A stretch of 64,000 nucleotides of DNA from NCBI RefSeq assembly GCF_000186865.1, contig NW_008705570.1, positions 816,796 to 880,795 on the forward strand, in the 5' to 3' direction. The notes beneath the pieces are model-generated. The model was given only the letters and a program-made list of their open reading frames with translations, searched no databases and was not told the DNA's origin. The stretch is from Aureococcus anophagefferens. Taxonomy: Eukaryota; Sar; Pelagophyceae; Pelagomonadales; Pelagomonadaceae. Both the position numbers and the translations under genes were made by a program. Every line of letters starts with the position of its first letter. Position 1 is the stretch's first letter. This document shows positions 50,992-60,184 of the stretch, piece after piece.

Positions 50992-52818
50992 ATGCTCGAG
51001 CGTGGCGACGACGAGGCGCTCGCGGCGGCGACGGCGGCGCTGCGCCGGTCCCAGCTGCGCGCCCTCGTCCGCGGCTTCGCGCTGGCGTCCCTGGGCGTCT
51101 GCGCCGTCGTCGTGGCGTCGACGTCGGCCTGGGGCGCGTCGGCGCCGCCGGTTCTCGCCGCGGGCGCGCAGACCCCGCCGCGCTGGGGCGCGACGCGCGG
51201 CGCCGGCGGCGGCTGGCGCGTGGCTCCGGCGGCCGGCGGCGACGACCGCTACGCGGCCACCGCGTCTTTTTCCCCCGCCGCGGCGCACGCGTCGGGCTTC
51301 GGCGAGCTGCGCGTGCGGTCCCTGCGCGGGGCGGGCAACTTCTCCGAGGGCGACCGCGCCTTCGCGGCGGGCATGCTCGAGGGCTACCTCACGGCACAAA
51401 AAATCGTCGAGACGGGCAAGAACCTCGCGTGCGAGGTCCGCTGCGACGGCAGCGTGCCGCCGGGCGTCCGCGGCTTCCTCGCGGCGCAGGAGAAGTGGAT
51501 CGAGGAGCGACTCTCCACCGCCGACGACGGCGACCGCCTCTGGCGGTTCGTGCGCTTGCTGCGGCGCCAGTACGAGGGCGTGCTCTTCGGCGTCGAGATG
51601 GCGGGCGTCGAGCCCCTCGTCGACCCGGCCTGGGCCGTCAGCCTCATCAACAACCTCGGGGACCTCTTCGACATCAAGCCCTACGTCCACGACGGCGAGC
51701 GCGAGGACTTTGCGGCCGCGCCGCCGGACGAGGCGAGCGCGAAACTCCAGCGCGAGGGCCGCTGCACGTCGCTCTTCACCGTCGCCGACGATCTGAGCGA
51801 GATCTACTTCGCCCACTCGTCCTGGTTCCACTACTCGAACATGAACCGCGTCTTCAAGCACTACGACCTCGAGTGGTACGACTTCTCGCGGACCTATAGC
51901 TTTTCGTCGTACCCGGGCATGCTGTCGTCGCTCGACGACTTCTACCTCGTGCAAGACACGGAGCTCGTCATCATCCAGACGACGAACGGCATCTACAACG
52001 CGAGCGTCTACGACGCGACGACGCCGTTTTCCCTCCCGGCGTGGGCGCGGATCCGCGCGGCGAACGTTTTAGCGACGGACGGCGCGGAGTGGGCCGCGTA
52101 CTACGGCGCGCACAACTCGGGCACCTACAACAACCAGTACCAGGTCCTGGACCTGAAGCGCTTCGCGCCGGGCATGGCGCTCGAGCGCGGCGCGCTGACA
52201 ATCGTCGAGCAGATGCCGGGCCTCGTCGCGGCCGTCGACGCGACGGCCGAGCTCGAGCGGGGCTACTTCCCGAGCTACAACGTGCCCTACGTCGCCGAGA
52301 TCTACGACCGGAGCGGCTACGCGAGCCTCGACGCGCGGCGCGGCCACGCGGCGGGCTACGAGTACCAGCAGGCGCCGCGCGCGAAGATCCTCCGCCGCGA
52401 CCACCGGAGTGCGCTGTCCCTCGACGGCATGATGGCGCTCATGCGCTCCAACGGCTACGGGAGCGGCGACGAGTTCGCGCTCGACCCCTGGATGGCGGTC
52501 TGCAGCCGCGGCGACCTCAACCGGGGCAAGGCGTCCCTCGCGGGCTGCTACGACTCCAAGGTCTCGTCCGCGTCCCTCTTCCGGGCGGGCCTGGGGGCCT
52601 ACGTCGTCAACGGGCCGACGAACGCGGGCCAGCCCACGTTCAAGTGGTCCGACATCACCGTCGTCTCCGACCTGTCCAACGCGTCGGGCTCGCCGAACTC
52701 CGAGGCCTTCAACGGCGCGGGCCTCCGGCTCGACCTCTCCGCGAGCCACCTCGGCCAGCCCGACACGTTCGACTTCGCCTACGAGAAGCTCGCGCCGGCC
52801 TGGGCCGACTTCGCCTAA
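50992..52818 (+). CDS. Phospholipase B-like (PLBD) Ntn-hydrolase
   Basis: 608 residues with an N-terminal signal anchor (ALVRGFALASLGVCAVVVAST). After a prosegment (YLTAQKIVETGKNLACE...) comes GRCTSLFTVADDLSEIYFAHSSWFHYSNMNRVFKHY. The cysteine near residue 258 is the expected N-terminal nucleophile after autocleavage. The long C-terminal domain keeps the family phrases SSYPGMLSSLDDFYLV, ETTN-like QTTNGIYNAS, AAYYGAHNSGTYNNQY and FDFAYEKLAP. PLBD/LAMA-like proteins are lysosomal hydrolases of lipid-amide or phospholipid bonds. It starts 156 bp from the ASST-like gene on the other strand. Confidence 0.85.
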   Translation: MLERGDDEALAAATAALRRSQLRALVRGFALASLGVCAVVVASTSAWGASAPPVLAAGAQTPPRWGATRGAGGGWRVAPAAGGDDRYAATASFSPAAAHASGFGELRVRSLRGAGNFSEGDRAFAAGMLEGYLTAQKIVETGKNLACEVRCDGSVPPGVRGFLAAQEKWIEERLSTADDGDRLWRFVRLLRRQYEGVLFGVEMAGVEPLVDPAWAVSLINNLGDLFDIKPYVHDGEREDFAAAPPDEASAKLQREGRCTSLFTVADDLSEIYFAHSSWFHYSNMNRVFKHYDLEWYDFSRTYSFSSYPGMLSSLDDFYLVQDTELVIIQTTNGIYNASVYDATTPFSLPAWARIRAANVLATDGAEWAAYYGAHNSGTYNNQYQVLDLKRFAPGMALERGALTIVEQMPGLVAAVDATAELERGYFPSYNVPYVAEIYDRSGYASLDARRGHAAGYEYQQAPRAKILRRDHRSALSLDGMMALMRSNGYGSGDEFALDPWMAVCSRGDLNRGKASLAGCYDSKVSSASLFRAGLGAYVVNGPTNAGQPTFKWSDITVVSDLSNASGSPNSEAFNGAGLRLDLSASHLGQPDTFDFAYEKLAPAWADFA

Positions 52819-52862
52819 ATGTTGAACGGCAACTTGCAGGAACGCAGCCCCCGGCATCGGTG

Positions 52863-54044
52863 ATGGTGACGAGGCGATGTATCGCGGTACTGCTGCTCGT
52901 CGGTACAGTCTCGACTACCCACCGCGACTACGTCGGCGAGCTGCTCGACGTGCGCACGCTGCCGCGCAACGGGAGCGCCGCGACGCTGCCGCGCTGCCCG
53001 GTCCCGGGCGTCGACGTCAAGAAGGGCCAGGGCCAGGCGAGCGCCGACGCGCTCATGCGCGCCGGCGTGCGGGCCATGCGCGTGCGCGGCCTCTTCAACA
53101 CGGGCACGAATTACATGTCGTCGATCCTGCTGCGCCTGGGCTTCCCGGAGGCGACCGTCGACAGCGCGGGCTTCGTCGACGGCTCCGGGAAAAAACGGTG
53201 GAAGCACGCGCCGCTCTTCAGCGAGCGCACCGACGCCTTCGTGGCGGCGAACTGGAACGAGGCGAATCTCGTCGTCGTGCGCCACCCCGTGGCCTGGGCC
53301 CTGAGCACGATGACGCGGAGCTACGACCTCCGCTGCGCGTGCCCGGCGGCGAGCAACGGCACGCGGCGCCGGCCCCTCTGCGCGGACCCGCGGCGCCCGC
53401 AGAAGGGCTGCTGCGCCGAGGTTGGCGTCAAGGACAATGAGGGCCGCGTCGTCAAGGCCATGGCCTGGCGCAGCGTCCTCGAGGGGCCCTGCGCGTGGCC
53501 CGTGAAACAGAAGCCAAACGCGCGGCCGAAGATCGTCCACGACCCGGAGCCCGCGGTGGCCGGCGGCCTCGGCGACGTCTGGAGCGCCTACTACGGGAGC
53601 TATCTGGATGCGCCGAACTCAATGTTCGTGCGCTACGAGGACGTGCTCCGCGACCCCGTCGCCGTCGTCCTCCGCGTCGCGGAGGCCGCGCGCTGCGACG
53701 TGCCGCCGGTCACGGAAGGAGTACGCGGCAACCTCGAGGCCGTGCTCCACCATCGCACGGGCTACTTCTTCGCCAAGGACGCGGCGTCCGTCGCGGAAAA
53801 GGAGCACGAGGCCGTCCTCGACGAGGACTGGCGCCGGCAAATCCCCCGGGACCGGCTCGCCAGCTTCTGCGCGACGCTCAACGGCACGCTCCTCGCGCTC
53901 TTCCGCTACACGTGCGTCGACGACGCCTGGGCGCCTCCGTCGGAAGGAATGCCGACGGCGACGCTCGAGGCCCGCGTCGCGGCGCTCGAAGCCGCGAACG
54001 GCGAGCTCCGGGGCCGCGTCGCCGCGCTCGAGGCCGGGTCTTAG
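52863..54044 (+). CDS. Secretory sulfotransferase-like protein
   Basis: 393 residues from the ATG at 52863, leader MVTRRCIAVLLLVGTVSTTH. VRGLFNTGTNYMSSILLRLG near residue 77 is the PAPS 5'-phosphosulfate loop; LVVVRHPVAWALSTMTR is the 3'-phosphate-binding segment. MFVRYEDVLRDPVAVV and VRGNLEAVLHHRTGYFF follow as in Golgi carbohydrate sulfotransferases. Six or more cysteines in the middle fit a luminal enzyme. The tail is a short leucine-zipper-like coiled coil (ATLEARVAALEAANGELRGR). With the ASST-like gene nearby it hints at sulfated glycan metabolism. Confidence 0.75.
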   Translation: MVTRRCIAVLLLVGTVSTTHRDYVGELLDVRTLPRNGSAATLPRCPVPGVDVKKGQGQASADALMRAGVRAMRVRGLFNTGTNYMSSILLRLGFPEATVDSAGFVDGSGKKRWKHAPLFSERTDAFVAANWNEANLVVVRHPVAWALSTMTRSYDLRCACPAASNGTRRRPLCADPRRPQKGCCAEVGVKDNEGRVVKAMAWRSVLEGPCAWPVKQKPNARPKIVHDPEPAVAGGLGDVWSAYYGSYLDAPNSMFVRYEDVLRDPVAVVLRVAEAARCDVPPVTEGVRGNLEAVLHHRTGYFFAKDAASVAEKEHEAVLDEDWRRQIPRDRLASFCATLNGTLLALFRYTCVDDAWAPPSEGMPTATLEARVAALEAANGELRGRVAALEAGS

Positions 54045-54091
54045 AAAATTTTGAGACGTTTCTTTGCGTCGTCGCGCGCCGGCCTCCCTCG

Positions 54092-54982
54092 CTAGTTTTG
54101 CCATCTTACGCTCACGGCGTGGAGGCGCCGAGTGGCCTCGGCGGCCGCGGCCGCGGACGGCGTCGAGTCGAGGACGATGTGGGGCTTCTCCGCGGGCTTG
54201 TCCATGTCCAGCAGCCACAGCACGAACGCGACGACGAGGCCGCCGAGGCGCTCGAGGAGCGCCGCGGACCGCGGCCACCGGTCCGCGAATCCCGCCCACT
54301 TGTAGAGGCGGATCTTGTCGAGCGTGAGCGTCTCCGCGTCGACGTCTCGACCGCCGAAGATGGCGTCGATCTGGCCGCCCGTCGCGACGAAGCCGACGCT
54401 CTCGACGAAGGCGTCGTACTCGTGCTCGAGGGACGAGGCCGCGAAGTCGAACGCGAAGAAGCCGACGTCCGCGGCCGCCGCGGCCTCCTCCGGCGTCGGC
54501 GCGCCGTTCTCCACGAGGCACGACGGCAGGACGCGGTGGAGGTAGACCGCGCCGTAGCGCGCGACGGCGAAGCACGCGGCGACGGCCGCGAAGTAGAACA
54601 CGAGGCCGAAGCCGAAGAAGATGGAGACCTTGGCGAGCAGCATGCCGCAGAGCGCGAGGCAGCGCGTGAGCTGGATGGTCCGGTGCAGGCTCGTCACGCG
54701 CTTCGGCTTGTACTGGCGGAATCGCCGCGGCAGGCGCTCGCGGTTCCGCACCTCGTGCGTGTTCACGGGGCAGTCGTAGCACTCGCGCTCCTCCTCCTCC
54801 TCCTCCTCGTCCTCCTCCTTCTTCTCTGCGGGATCGCTGTGCTTGCGAAAGAGGGAGAAGCTGGGGCGAGATCCGCTGCGCCGCCGCGGGCAGCAGAGCG
54901 GCATGGCGGCCGCCGGCGCGCCGCGCGGCGCGGCTGAACACCAGCGGCTACCGGGGGCTGCACCAGCCGTAAACGTCATCAT
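54092..54982 (-). CDS. Multi-pass membrane protein with acidic/CxxC motif, unknown
   Basis: 296 residues if the ATG at 54982 is used; the ATG at 54904 (MPLCCPRRRSGSRPSF) is a shorter alternative. A glutamate-rich run leads to ECYDCPVNTHEVRN. It is followed by a long hydrophobic hairpin (LALCGMLLAKVSIFFGFGLVFYFAAVAACFAVA), a soluble region (GFFAFDFAASSLEHEYDAF), and a late helix (LGGLVVAFVLWLLD). No family is recognised. It is the convergent neighbour of the sulfotransferase (47 bp between stops) and divergent to the HEAT-like gene. Confidence 0.55.
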   Translation of the reverse strand: MMTFTAGAAPGSRWCSAAPRGAPAAAMPLCCPRRRSGSRPSFSLFRKHSDPAEKKEEDEEEEEEERECYDCPVNTHEVRNRERLPRRFRQYKPKRVTSLHRTIQLTRCLALCGMLLAKVSIFFGFGLVFYFAAVAACFAVARYGAVYLHRVLPSCLVENGAPTPEEAAAAADVGFFAFDFAASSLEHEYDAFVESVGFVATGGQIDAIFGGRDVDAETLTLDKIRLYKWAGFADRWPRSAALLERLGGLVVAFVLWLLDMDKPAEKPHIVLDSTPSAAAAAEATRRLHAVSVRWQN

Positions 54983-55051
54983 ACCTGCGTCGCCAACCAA
55001 ACTCGCCGCAGGCTCCACGAGGTGGGCCCGCGGCAAAGCTCGGCGAACGAT

Positions 55052-57091
55052 ATGGCGGATTCGCCGAAAGGCGAGACCAAGGCCGCGGCCGACGCGCCGC
55101 CGCCGCCGCCCGGTGATGCGAAGCCATGGCCCAAGGACACGAGGCCGGTGACGAAGGAGGAGCAGGCGGAGCGCGACGCCTTCGTCAAGGCCTGCATCGC
55201 GGCCCTGCGCGACCGCGACGACACGCAGGCGCTGGGCCTGAGCGCCGAGGAGAAGAAGAAGGCGCCGCCGAACCGGAAGCGGGCGCCGCCGGACGCCGCG
55301 GGCGTGCTCCGCCAGTTCTGCTACGACTTTCCGGACGCGACGGCCGACGACTGCGGCGCGCTCGCCGCGGCGCTGCGGACCCCCGCCTGGCGCGGGGACC
55401 ACCGCGTGTCCGCGCGGGCGGCCCGCGGCATCGCGTGCCTCGCGCGCGACAAGAAGAGCGGCGCGGGCGCCGCGAACGTCGCGCTCGCGCTCAACGTGCA
55501 CTGCGTCCGGAAGCTCCTCGAGATGGACCGGCCCGCGGCCGTGCGCTTCGCCGCCGCCGTCGCCCTCGCGCCGCCGCCGGCGCCGAAGCCGACGACGAAG
55601 CGCGTCGAGGCGGGCGTCGCCAAGGTCGCGGGCACCTTCGACTACAGCAAGTGGGACGCGATCGTCGACTCCGACTCCGACGGCGAGCCCGCGACGACGG
55701 ACCCGGAGGACATCTTCGCCGCCAAGCCCGTGGCCAACGTCGCCGAGTGCGCGGCCTACTGCGCCGTGCTCGTCGACGGCGCGGACCACGGCACGCTCGG
55801 CGCCGCGGACTGGGCCGACGGCGACGTCGCGGACGTCTTCGCCGCCGCAAAGCTCGCGCGCGACGGCCACGCGTCGTCGTGGCTGCTGCGGCCCCGGGCC
55901 GACGCGCCGGAGGCGCTCGGGGCCCTGGCGGCGGAGGCCTACGGCAAGTACGTCTTCCTCGCGCGCGACCTCTTCACGTCGAAAACGCATCTGCGAAAAG
56001 CGTTGGCCGCGGGGCTCGGCGGCCTCGCGCTCAACCCGCCGGGCTCCCACGCGGCGTCGTCGCCCGACGGCGGCGTGGCGCTGCTGGCCTTGGCGTCGCT
56101 CGCGTCGGACCCGGCGCTGCGCAAGGACGCGGACGCGGTGACGATATTGCGGGACGCGGCGCGGCGGGCCTTACCCGCGCTCGCGGATCTGGGCCGCGCG
56201 CTCGTGGCGGGCAACGGCGGCGACGCCGAGGACGCGGACGCCCTGCTCGGGTCTCTCGTGGCGCTCGTCGAGGCGTCCGCGGGCGTCGCGACGAACGCGC
56301 TCGCGTCGGAGTCCGGGGATTTAGAGACGACGTTCGACCCGGGCCAGGCGCCGACGGAGGGGCTGATCCGGTCCGGTTTGCTCTCGTCGCTCTGCGCCGT
56401 CGCCGGGCGGCTGGCGCCGGAGAGCGAGCGGCGCTTCCCGGCGACGGCGAGGACGGCCGAGATCGAGCGGCGCCTGCACCGATTGTTGCAGTGCCTCTGC
56501 GCGCAGGACGCGGACCGCGTCGGCGACTTCGTGCTCCGGGCCGCCGTCGTCTTCGACGTCGCCGTGTCCGACGCCTTCGCCGCGCGGTGCCCGGACGAGG
56601 CGTCGCTCTGGGGCGGGCGTTTGGGTCTGGTCTGCTACGCGCGGAAGCGGTCCGCGAGCCCGCGCGCGCTCATCCTCGGCGGCGACGCGCTGCGCAAGGC
56701 GCTCGGCGGCCTCGCGGGCGCGGCGGCGCCCTGCACGGTGCGGCTCGCGCGCGTCGCGGCGCTCCTGCGCCACGTCGCGCGGACGGAGCGCGCGACGAAG
56801 GCGTGGCTCAACGACGTTCAGGACGAGGACGCGGCGTTCGCGCGGGCGCAGCTCCTGGGCCTCCAGGCGAACCTCACGGCCGAGGCCGCGGCGCGGCTCG
56901 CCAAGGGCGGCGACACCGGGCCGGAGACGGCCGACGAGCCGCCGGAGGGCGCGGGCGCGGCGGAGAAGCTCGCGCGGCGCGCGGCGATGCTCGAGGCCGC
57001 GCGCGACGCCGCGGTCACGGACGTGCGCCGCCACCTCAAGGCGCTGCTCGCGCCCCTGCGCGGCGCGATGGCCTCGGGCAAGGTCGACTGA
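55052..57091 (+). CDS. HEAT/armadillo-like helical repeat protein, unknown
   Basis: 679 residues from the ATG at 55052. After a proline-rich start (ADAPPPPPGDAKPWPKDTRPVTKEEQAERDAF) nearly the whole protein is amphipathic helices of 15-20 residues, rich in alanine and leucine (ARAARGIACLARD, VHCVRKLLEMDRPAAVRFAAAVAL, GVALLALASLASDPAL). An acidic insertion, FDYSKWDAIVDSDSDGEP, lies near residue 205. No motif singles out a family; SKWDxIxDSDSD-like insertions occur in regulators of protein folding and Hsp90 partners, but that is not enough to name it. Single exon. Confidence 0.6.
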   Translation: MADSPKGETKAAADAPPPPPGDAKPWPKDTRPVTKEEQAERDAFVKACIAALRDRDDTQALGLSAEEKKKAPPNRKRAPPDAAGVLRQFCYDFPDATADDCGALAAALRTPAWRGDHRVSARAARGIACLARDKKSGAGAANVALALNVHCVRKLLEMDRPAAVRFAAAVALAPPPAPKPTTKRVEAGVAKVAGTFDYSKWDAIVDSDSDGEPATTDPEDIFAAKPVANVAECAAYCAVLVDGADHGTLGAADWADGDVADVFAAAKLARDGHASSWLLRPRADAPEALGALAAEAYGKYVFLARDLFTSKTHLRKALAAGLGGLALNPPGSHAASSPDGGVALLALASLASDPALRKDADAVTILRDAARRALPALADLGRALVAGNGGDAEDADALLGSLVALVEASAGVATNALASESGDLETTFDPGQAPTEGLIRSGLLSSLCAVAGRLAPESERRFPATARTAEIERRLHRLLQCLCAQDADRVGDFVLRAAVVFDVAVSDAFAARCPDEASLWGGRLGLVCYARKRSASPRALILGGDALRKALGGLAGAAAPCTVRLARVAALLRHVARTERATKAWLNDVQDEDAAFARAQLLGLQANLTAEAAARLAKGGDTGPETADEPPEGAGAAEKLARRAAMLEAARDAAVTDVRRHLKALLAPLRGAMASGKVD

Positions 57092-57254
57092 GCGGGGGGG
57101 GTGCCTAAGCCGGAGCCGTGTGGCGCCGCCGGCGGCCTCGGACACTTCCTCGGACGCGTCATCGAGTCGCGGTGCCGCTGCGACGTTGACTCATTGAACT
57201 TGACGTTGACGTTCGTTGGCTTTTGCAAATTCGAAGACTCCGGGCTGCCCAACG

Positions 57255-58271
57255 ATGGCGGAGATGATGCGCTCCTTCTCCTACCCGAAGAACTGCAGCG
57301 AGGACGACGTCGCCGCGCTGAAGCGCAAGTTCGACTTGGAGAACGCGGTGCCGAGCAAGAAGCCGCACGTCGACGAGGCCGCGGAGCCGGTCAAGAAGCT
57401 GCCCATCAGCGGCGAGGCCGAGGCCGCGGCGCAGAAGCAGGCCGAGGCCGAGGCCGCGGCGAAGAAGCAGGAGGCCGAGGCCGCGGCGAAGAAGCGGGAG
57501 GCCGAGGCCGCGGCCCTGCGCAAGGCCGCCGCCGCGGAGACGGCGGCGATGATGGCCACGGTCCGCGCGTGGGACGTCGCGTCGCTCAAGGCGTTCATCG
57601 CGGCGCTGCCGAAGGAGGAGTTCGACGCCAAGCAGGGCAAGAAGGCCGACATGGTCGAGACCGTTCAAAAGCAGATCTACCACGGCCTCCTCGGCCAGGC
57701 GACGACCCGGAGCTGGCGCGGCGGCTACGCGAGCGGCGCGGAGATCAAGCGCTACGTCCTCGACGCCTTCGCGCAGGCGTCGAAGGCGTCCGCGAGCGCG
57801 GCGAGCAAGAAGTCCATGGACCCGGCGACGCGCGCCTTGGAGTCGCGGCTCGCGCCCCTCGACAAGGCCCAGCTCGTCGACGTCGTCCTCAAGCTCGCGG
57901 CGAAGGACCGGGCCGCCGTCGAGGCGCTCCTGCCGTCCCAAGGCGACGTGGCGCCCGTGGTCGCGGATCTGGACCGCAAGGTCAAGGCCATCGCCAAGGC
58001 GCTGCCGAACTCGCGCTTCGGCTCGAACACGGACGCCTACGGCTACAAACGCGCGGCCTCCGCGAACGCGGAGGCGAAGAAGGCGTTCATGGACGCGATC
58101 GCCACGTACAAGAAAGCAAAGGCGTGGGCCACGGCGGCGGCCTTCGCGGAGCGCGCGCTGCCCGTCGCGCGGAACATGGTCCACTTCAACTCCGCGGACC
58201 ACAACAAGGCCCGGACCGCCGTCGAGGACGCGCTCCTCAAGCTCCAGGCCGAGGCCAAGTCCCACCTCTAG
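57255..58271 (+). CDS. Cut8/STS1-like nuclear proteasome tethering factor
   Basis: 338 residues from the ATG at 57255. The first 120 residues include a KKPHVDEA stretch and a repeated AEAAAKKQE-type helix rich in alanine and lysine. From about residue 195 comes LESRLAPLDKAQLVDVVLKLAAKDRAAVEALLP, then VADLDRKVKAIAKALPNSRF and YGYKRAASANAEAKKAFMDAI, ending ALPVARNMVHFNSADHNKARTAVEDALLKL. This follows the Cut8 domain order. Cut8 anchors the 26S proteasome at the nuclear envelope. Its stop overlaps the stop of the next, convergent gene by four bases (CTAG). Confidence 0.7.
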   Translation: MAEMMRSFSYPKNCSEDDVAALKRKFDLENAVPSKKPHVDEAAEPVKKLPISGEAEAAAQKQAEAEAAAKKQEAEAAAKKREAEAAALRKAAAAETAAMMATVRAWDVASLKAFIAALPKEEFDAKQGKKADMVETVQKQIYHGLLGQATTRSWRGGYASGAEIKRYVLDAFAQASKASASAASKKSMDPATRALESRLAPLDKAQLVDVVLKLAAKDRAAVEALLPSQGDVAPVVADLDRKVKAIAKALPNSRFGSNTDAYGYKRAASANAEAKKAFMDAIATYKKAKAWATAAAFAERALPVARNMVHFNSADHNKARTAVEDALLKLQAEAKSHL

Positions 58272-59585
58272 GTCCGTGTTAAGCCGAGGTGGTGCCCGAG
58301 GAAGCCGACGGCCGCCGGCACGACCCTGTCCGCCGTCGGCTCCGCGTCCCGCACGAGGCCGTAGCGGTCGAAGTCGAGCACGGGGACGTTGAGCGCGCGC
58401 GCGAGCGGCAGGAGCGGGCCGAGGAACGTCTGCATGGCGTCGTTGACCGCCGGCGCGAGGTAGGACACGTGCGTCGGCGCGGCCGGGCCCTCGAGGAAGA
58501 GCGCCGCGCGCCGCGGCCACGGCCCGTCGACGTCGCCGCCGACGCGGACGACGCCGCGGCACCGCGCGACCTGCGGCTCGACGCGCGACAGCGGCACGGG
58601 CCCGTCGTTCGCGGACGCGACGGCGAGCCAGGGCGCGTCGTCGACGGGCTCCGCGAAGCCCGCGATGGCGACGCGCGCGGCCGCGCCGGGCAGCCGCATG
58701 GCCGTGCCCGCGCCCATGGAGTGGCCCAGGCACCCGACCGCGCCCGTCGCGCCGGCGTCTTCGCGCGCGTGGCGGAGCGCCGCGGCGACGATCGCCGACC
58801 GGTCGCTGCCGCCGCCGGGGTCGGGCGCGTAGGAGCCCGTGAGCGACTGGTCGAAGTCGGGCGACACGACGACGGCGCCCCGCGCCGCCAGCGCCTCGCC
58901 GTAGAGCGCGAGGTCGAAGCGGGACCTGTGTGGAATTCAACCACTGGTTTGGGTGGTCCTGACCAAACTTCAGAATTCTCTAGCTCGATCAAATCGAAGT
59001 TGATTCGGCTGATTTTTGGACGAATCGATTGCTCTCGTCGAGTTCTCGAAGCACAGCCGAAAACCTCGCGTCGAAACTTTCGCATACGATCACATTGAAG
59101 TCGGGTTGAAGATTTGAATTCCACACAGAGCGCGACCCGAGGAAGCCGTGCGCGAGCACGACCGCGGGGCGCGCCGCCGCCGCGCGGGACGGCGCCGCCG
59201 CGAAGACGCCCGCGCTCGGCGCCAGCGGGAACGACCAGCCGAGCGCGCCCGGGAGCGGCGCGCCGAGGAACGTGCGGAAGAGCTTGCCCACGGAGATGCG
59301 GTAGTCGTAGAGAGGCGCGTCGCCGGTGTCCGCCGCCGCGTCGCCGGGCAGCCACACGGCGGCGGGCACCGCGACGCCGCAGTCGAGGCGGAGCCGCGTC
59401 TCGTAGTAGCCCACGGGCGCCGCGCAGCGCCGCACGCGGCTGCTCGACGCCGCGGCGCCGCCGCCGCCGAGCGCGCGGCCGCTCAAGGCCGCGGCGCCGC
59501 CGCTGCCGAGCGCGGCGCGCCTCGTGAGCGCCGACGTCGAGGACGCGACGAGCCAGAGGCCCAAGCAGCTCGTGCGCGCCGCCAT
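58268..59585 (-). CDS. Alpha/beta hydrolase (chlorophyllase/PAF-acetylhydrolase-like) with plastid-type leader
   Basis: Exons 59585-59137 and 58925-58268 give 368 residues across introner A4 (phase 2). The leader MAARTSCLGLWLVASSTSALTRRAALGSGG looks like a signal peptide followed by a twin-arginine lumen signal. ARPAVVLAHGFLGSRFDL carries the oxyanion strand (HGFLG). VGCLGHSMGAGTAMRL near residue 219 is the nucleophile elbow with serine; PVDDAPWLAVASAND and THVSYLAPAVNDAM are the expected acid and histidine strands. It fits chlorophyllase-like or PAF-acetylhydrolase-like enzymes that cleave ester bonds of pigments or lipids. Confidence 0.75.
58926..59128 (+). mobile_element. Introner A4 (family A, 203 bp) in the alpha/beta hydrolase gene
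   Basis: Ends CTGTGTGG and CACACAG. The duplicates differ at one base: AGCGGGAC (58918-58925) and AGCGCGAC (59129-59136) on the plus strand. The difference is synonymous (both encode serine-arginine in gene frame), showing drift after insertion. Intron 59136-58926: GTCGCG donor, phase 2, joining HGFLG to SRFDLA. Opposite to the gene strand. Confidence 0.94.
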
Positions 59586-59702
59586 CTCTCAGCAGCTCGT
59601 CGGCGCTTTCAGCTGTTCGAGCTTGCGGCCATCGAGCACGAGCTCGAGCGCATCACGAGCGGCAACATCGGCTTTGCCACAAAATTGCCACTACAGACAA
59701 GC

Positions 59703-60173
59703 ATGATGCCTACAAATTGCGCGATGTGCGCGCTCCTCTTTGTTTGCGTAGCCCCGCTGCACGCGTTCACGCGCGCGCCGACCCCGCTGCACGGCCGCGC
59801 GCCCACGGCCCTGCGCGCGTCGCCCGAGGAGGACGCCGCCGTCGCGTGTTGCAAGGTCAAGTCGCCGGCGGACGAGGCCACGGTGCGCGCCAACTTCCGC
59901 GCGCTCGCGGCCAAGAGCGGCGACGCCGCCGCGCTCGTCGTCGCGCGGAACTCGGGCCAGAGCATGCGCTGGGACGCGGCGCGCGTCGGCGCGGCCTTCG
60001 ACGCGTGGACCGCGCGCTTCGACGGCGACGCGGCCCAGGCCGGCGACCTCGTCGGCAAGAACCCGGGCCTCCTCTACTGCCGGCCCGCGGGCAAGGACGG
60101 CATCGAGAACGCGCCCCTGGACCAGGCCGTCGCCATCGCGAACGCGATGGACTTCTTCCGCTTCGGCCGGTAA
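59703..60173 (+). CDS. Plastid-targeted small protein, unknown
   Basis: 156 residues from the tandem ATGs at 59703. MMPTNCAMCALLFVCVAPLHAFTRAP is a signal peptide with an HAFT cut site, close to the A-F motif used for stramenopile plastid import, followed by a serine/arginine transit stretch. The mature protein (PEEDAAVACCKVKSPADEATVRANFRALAAK, SGQSMRWDAARVGAAFDAWTARF, AGDLVGKNPGLLYCRP, AVAIANAMDFFRFGR) is one I do not recognise; LVGKNPGLL recalls an mTERF repeat, only one copy. Confidence 0.6.
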   Translation: MMPTNCAMCALLFVCVAPLHAFTRAPTPLHGRAPTALRASPEEDAAVACCKVKSPADEATVRANFRALAAKSGDAAALVVARNSGQSMRWDAARVGAAFDAWTARFDGDAAQAGDLVGKNPGLLYCRPAGKDGIENAPLDQAVAIANAMDFFRFGR

Positions 60174-60184
60174 GATCCCCCCCG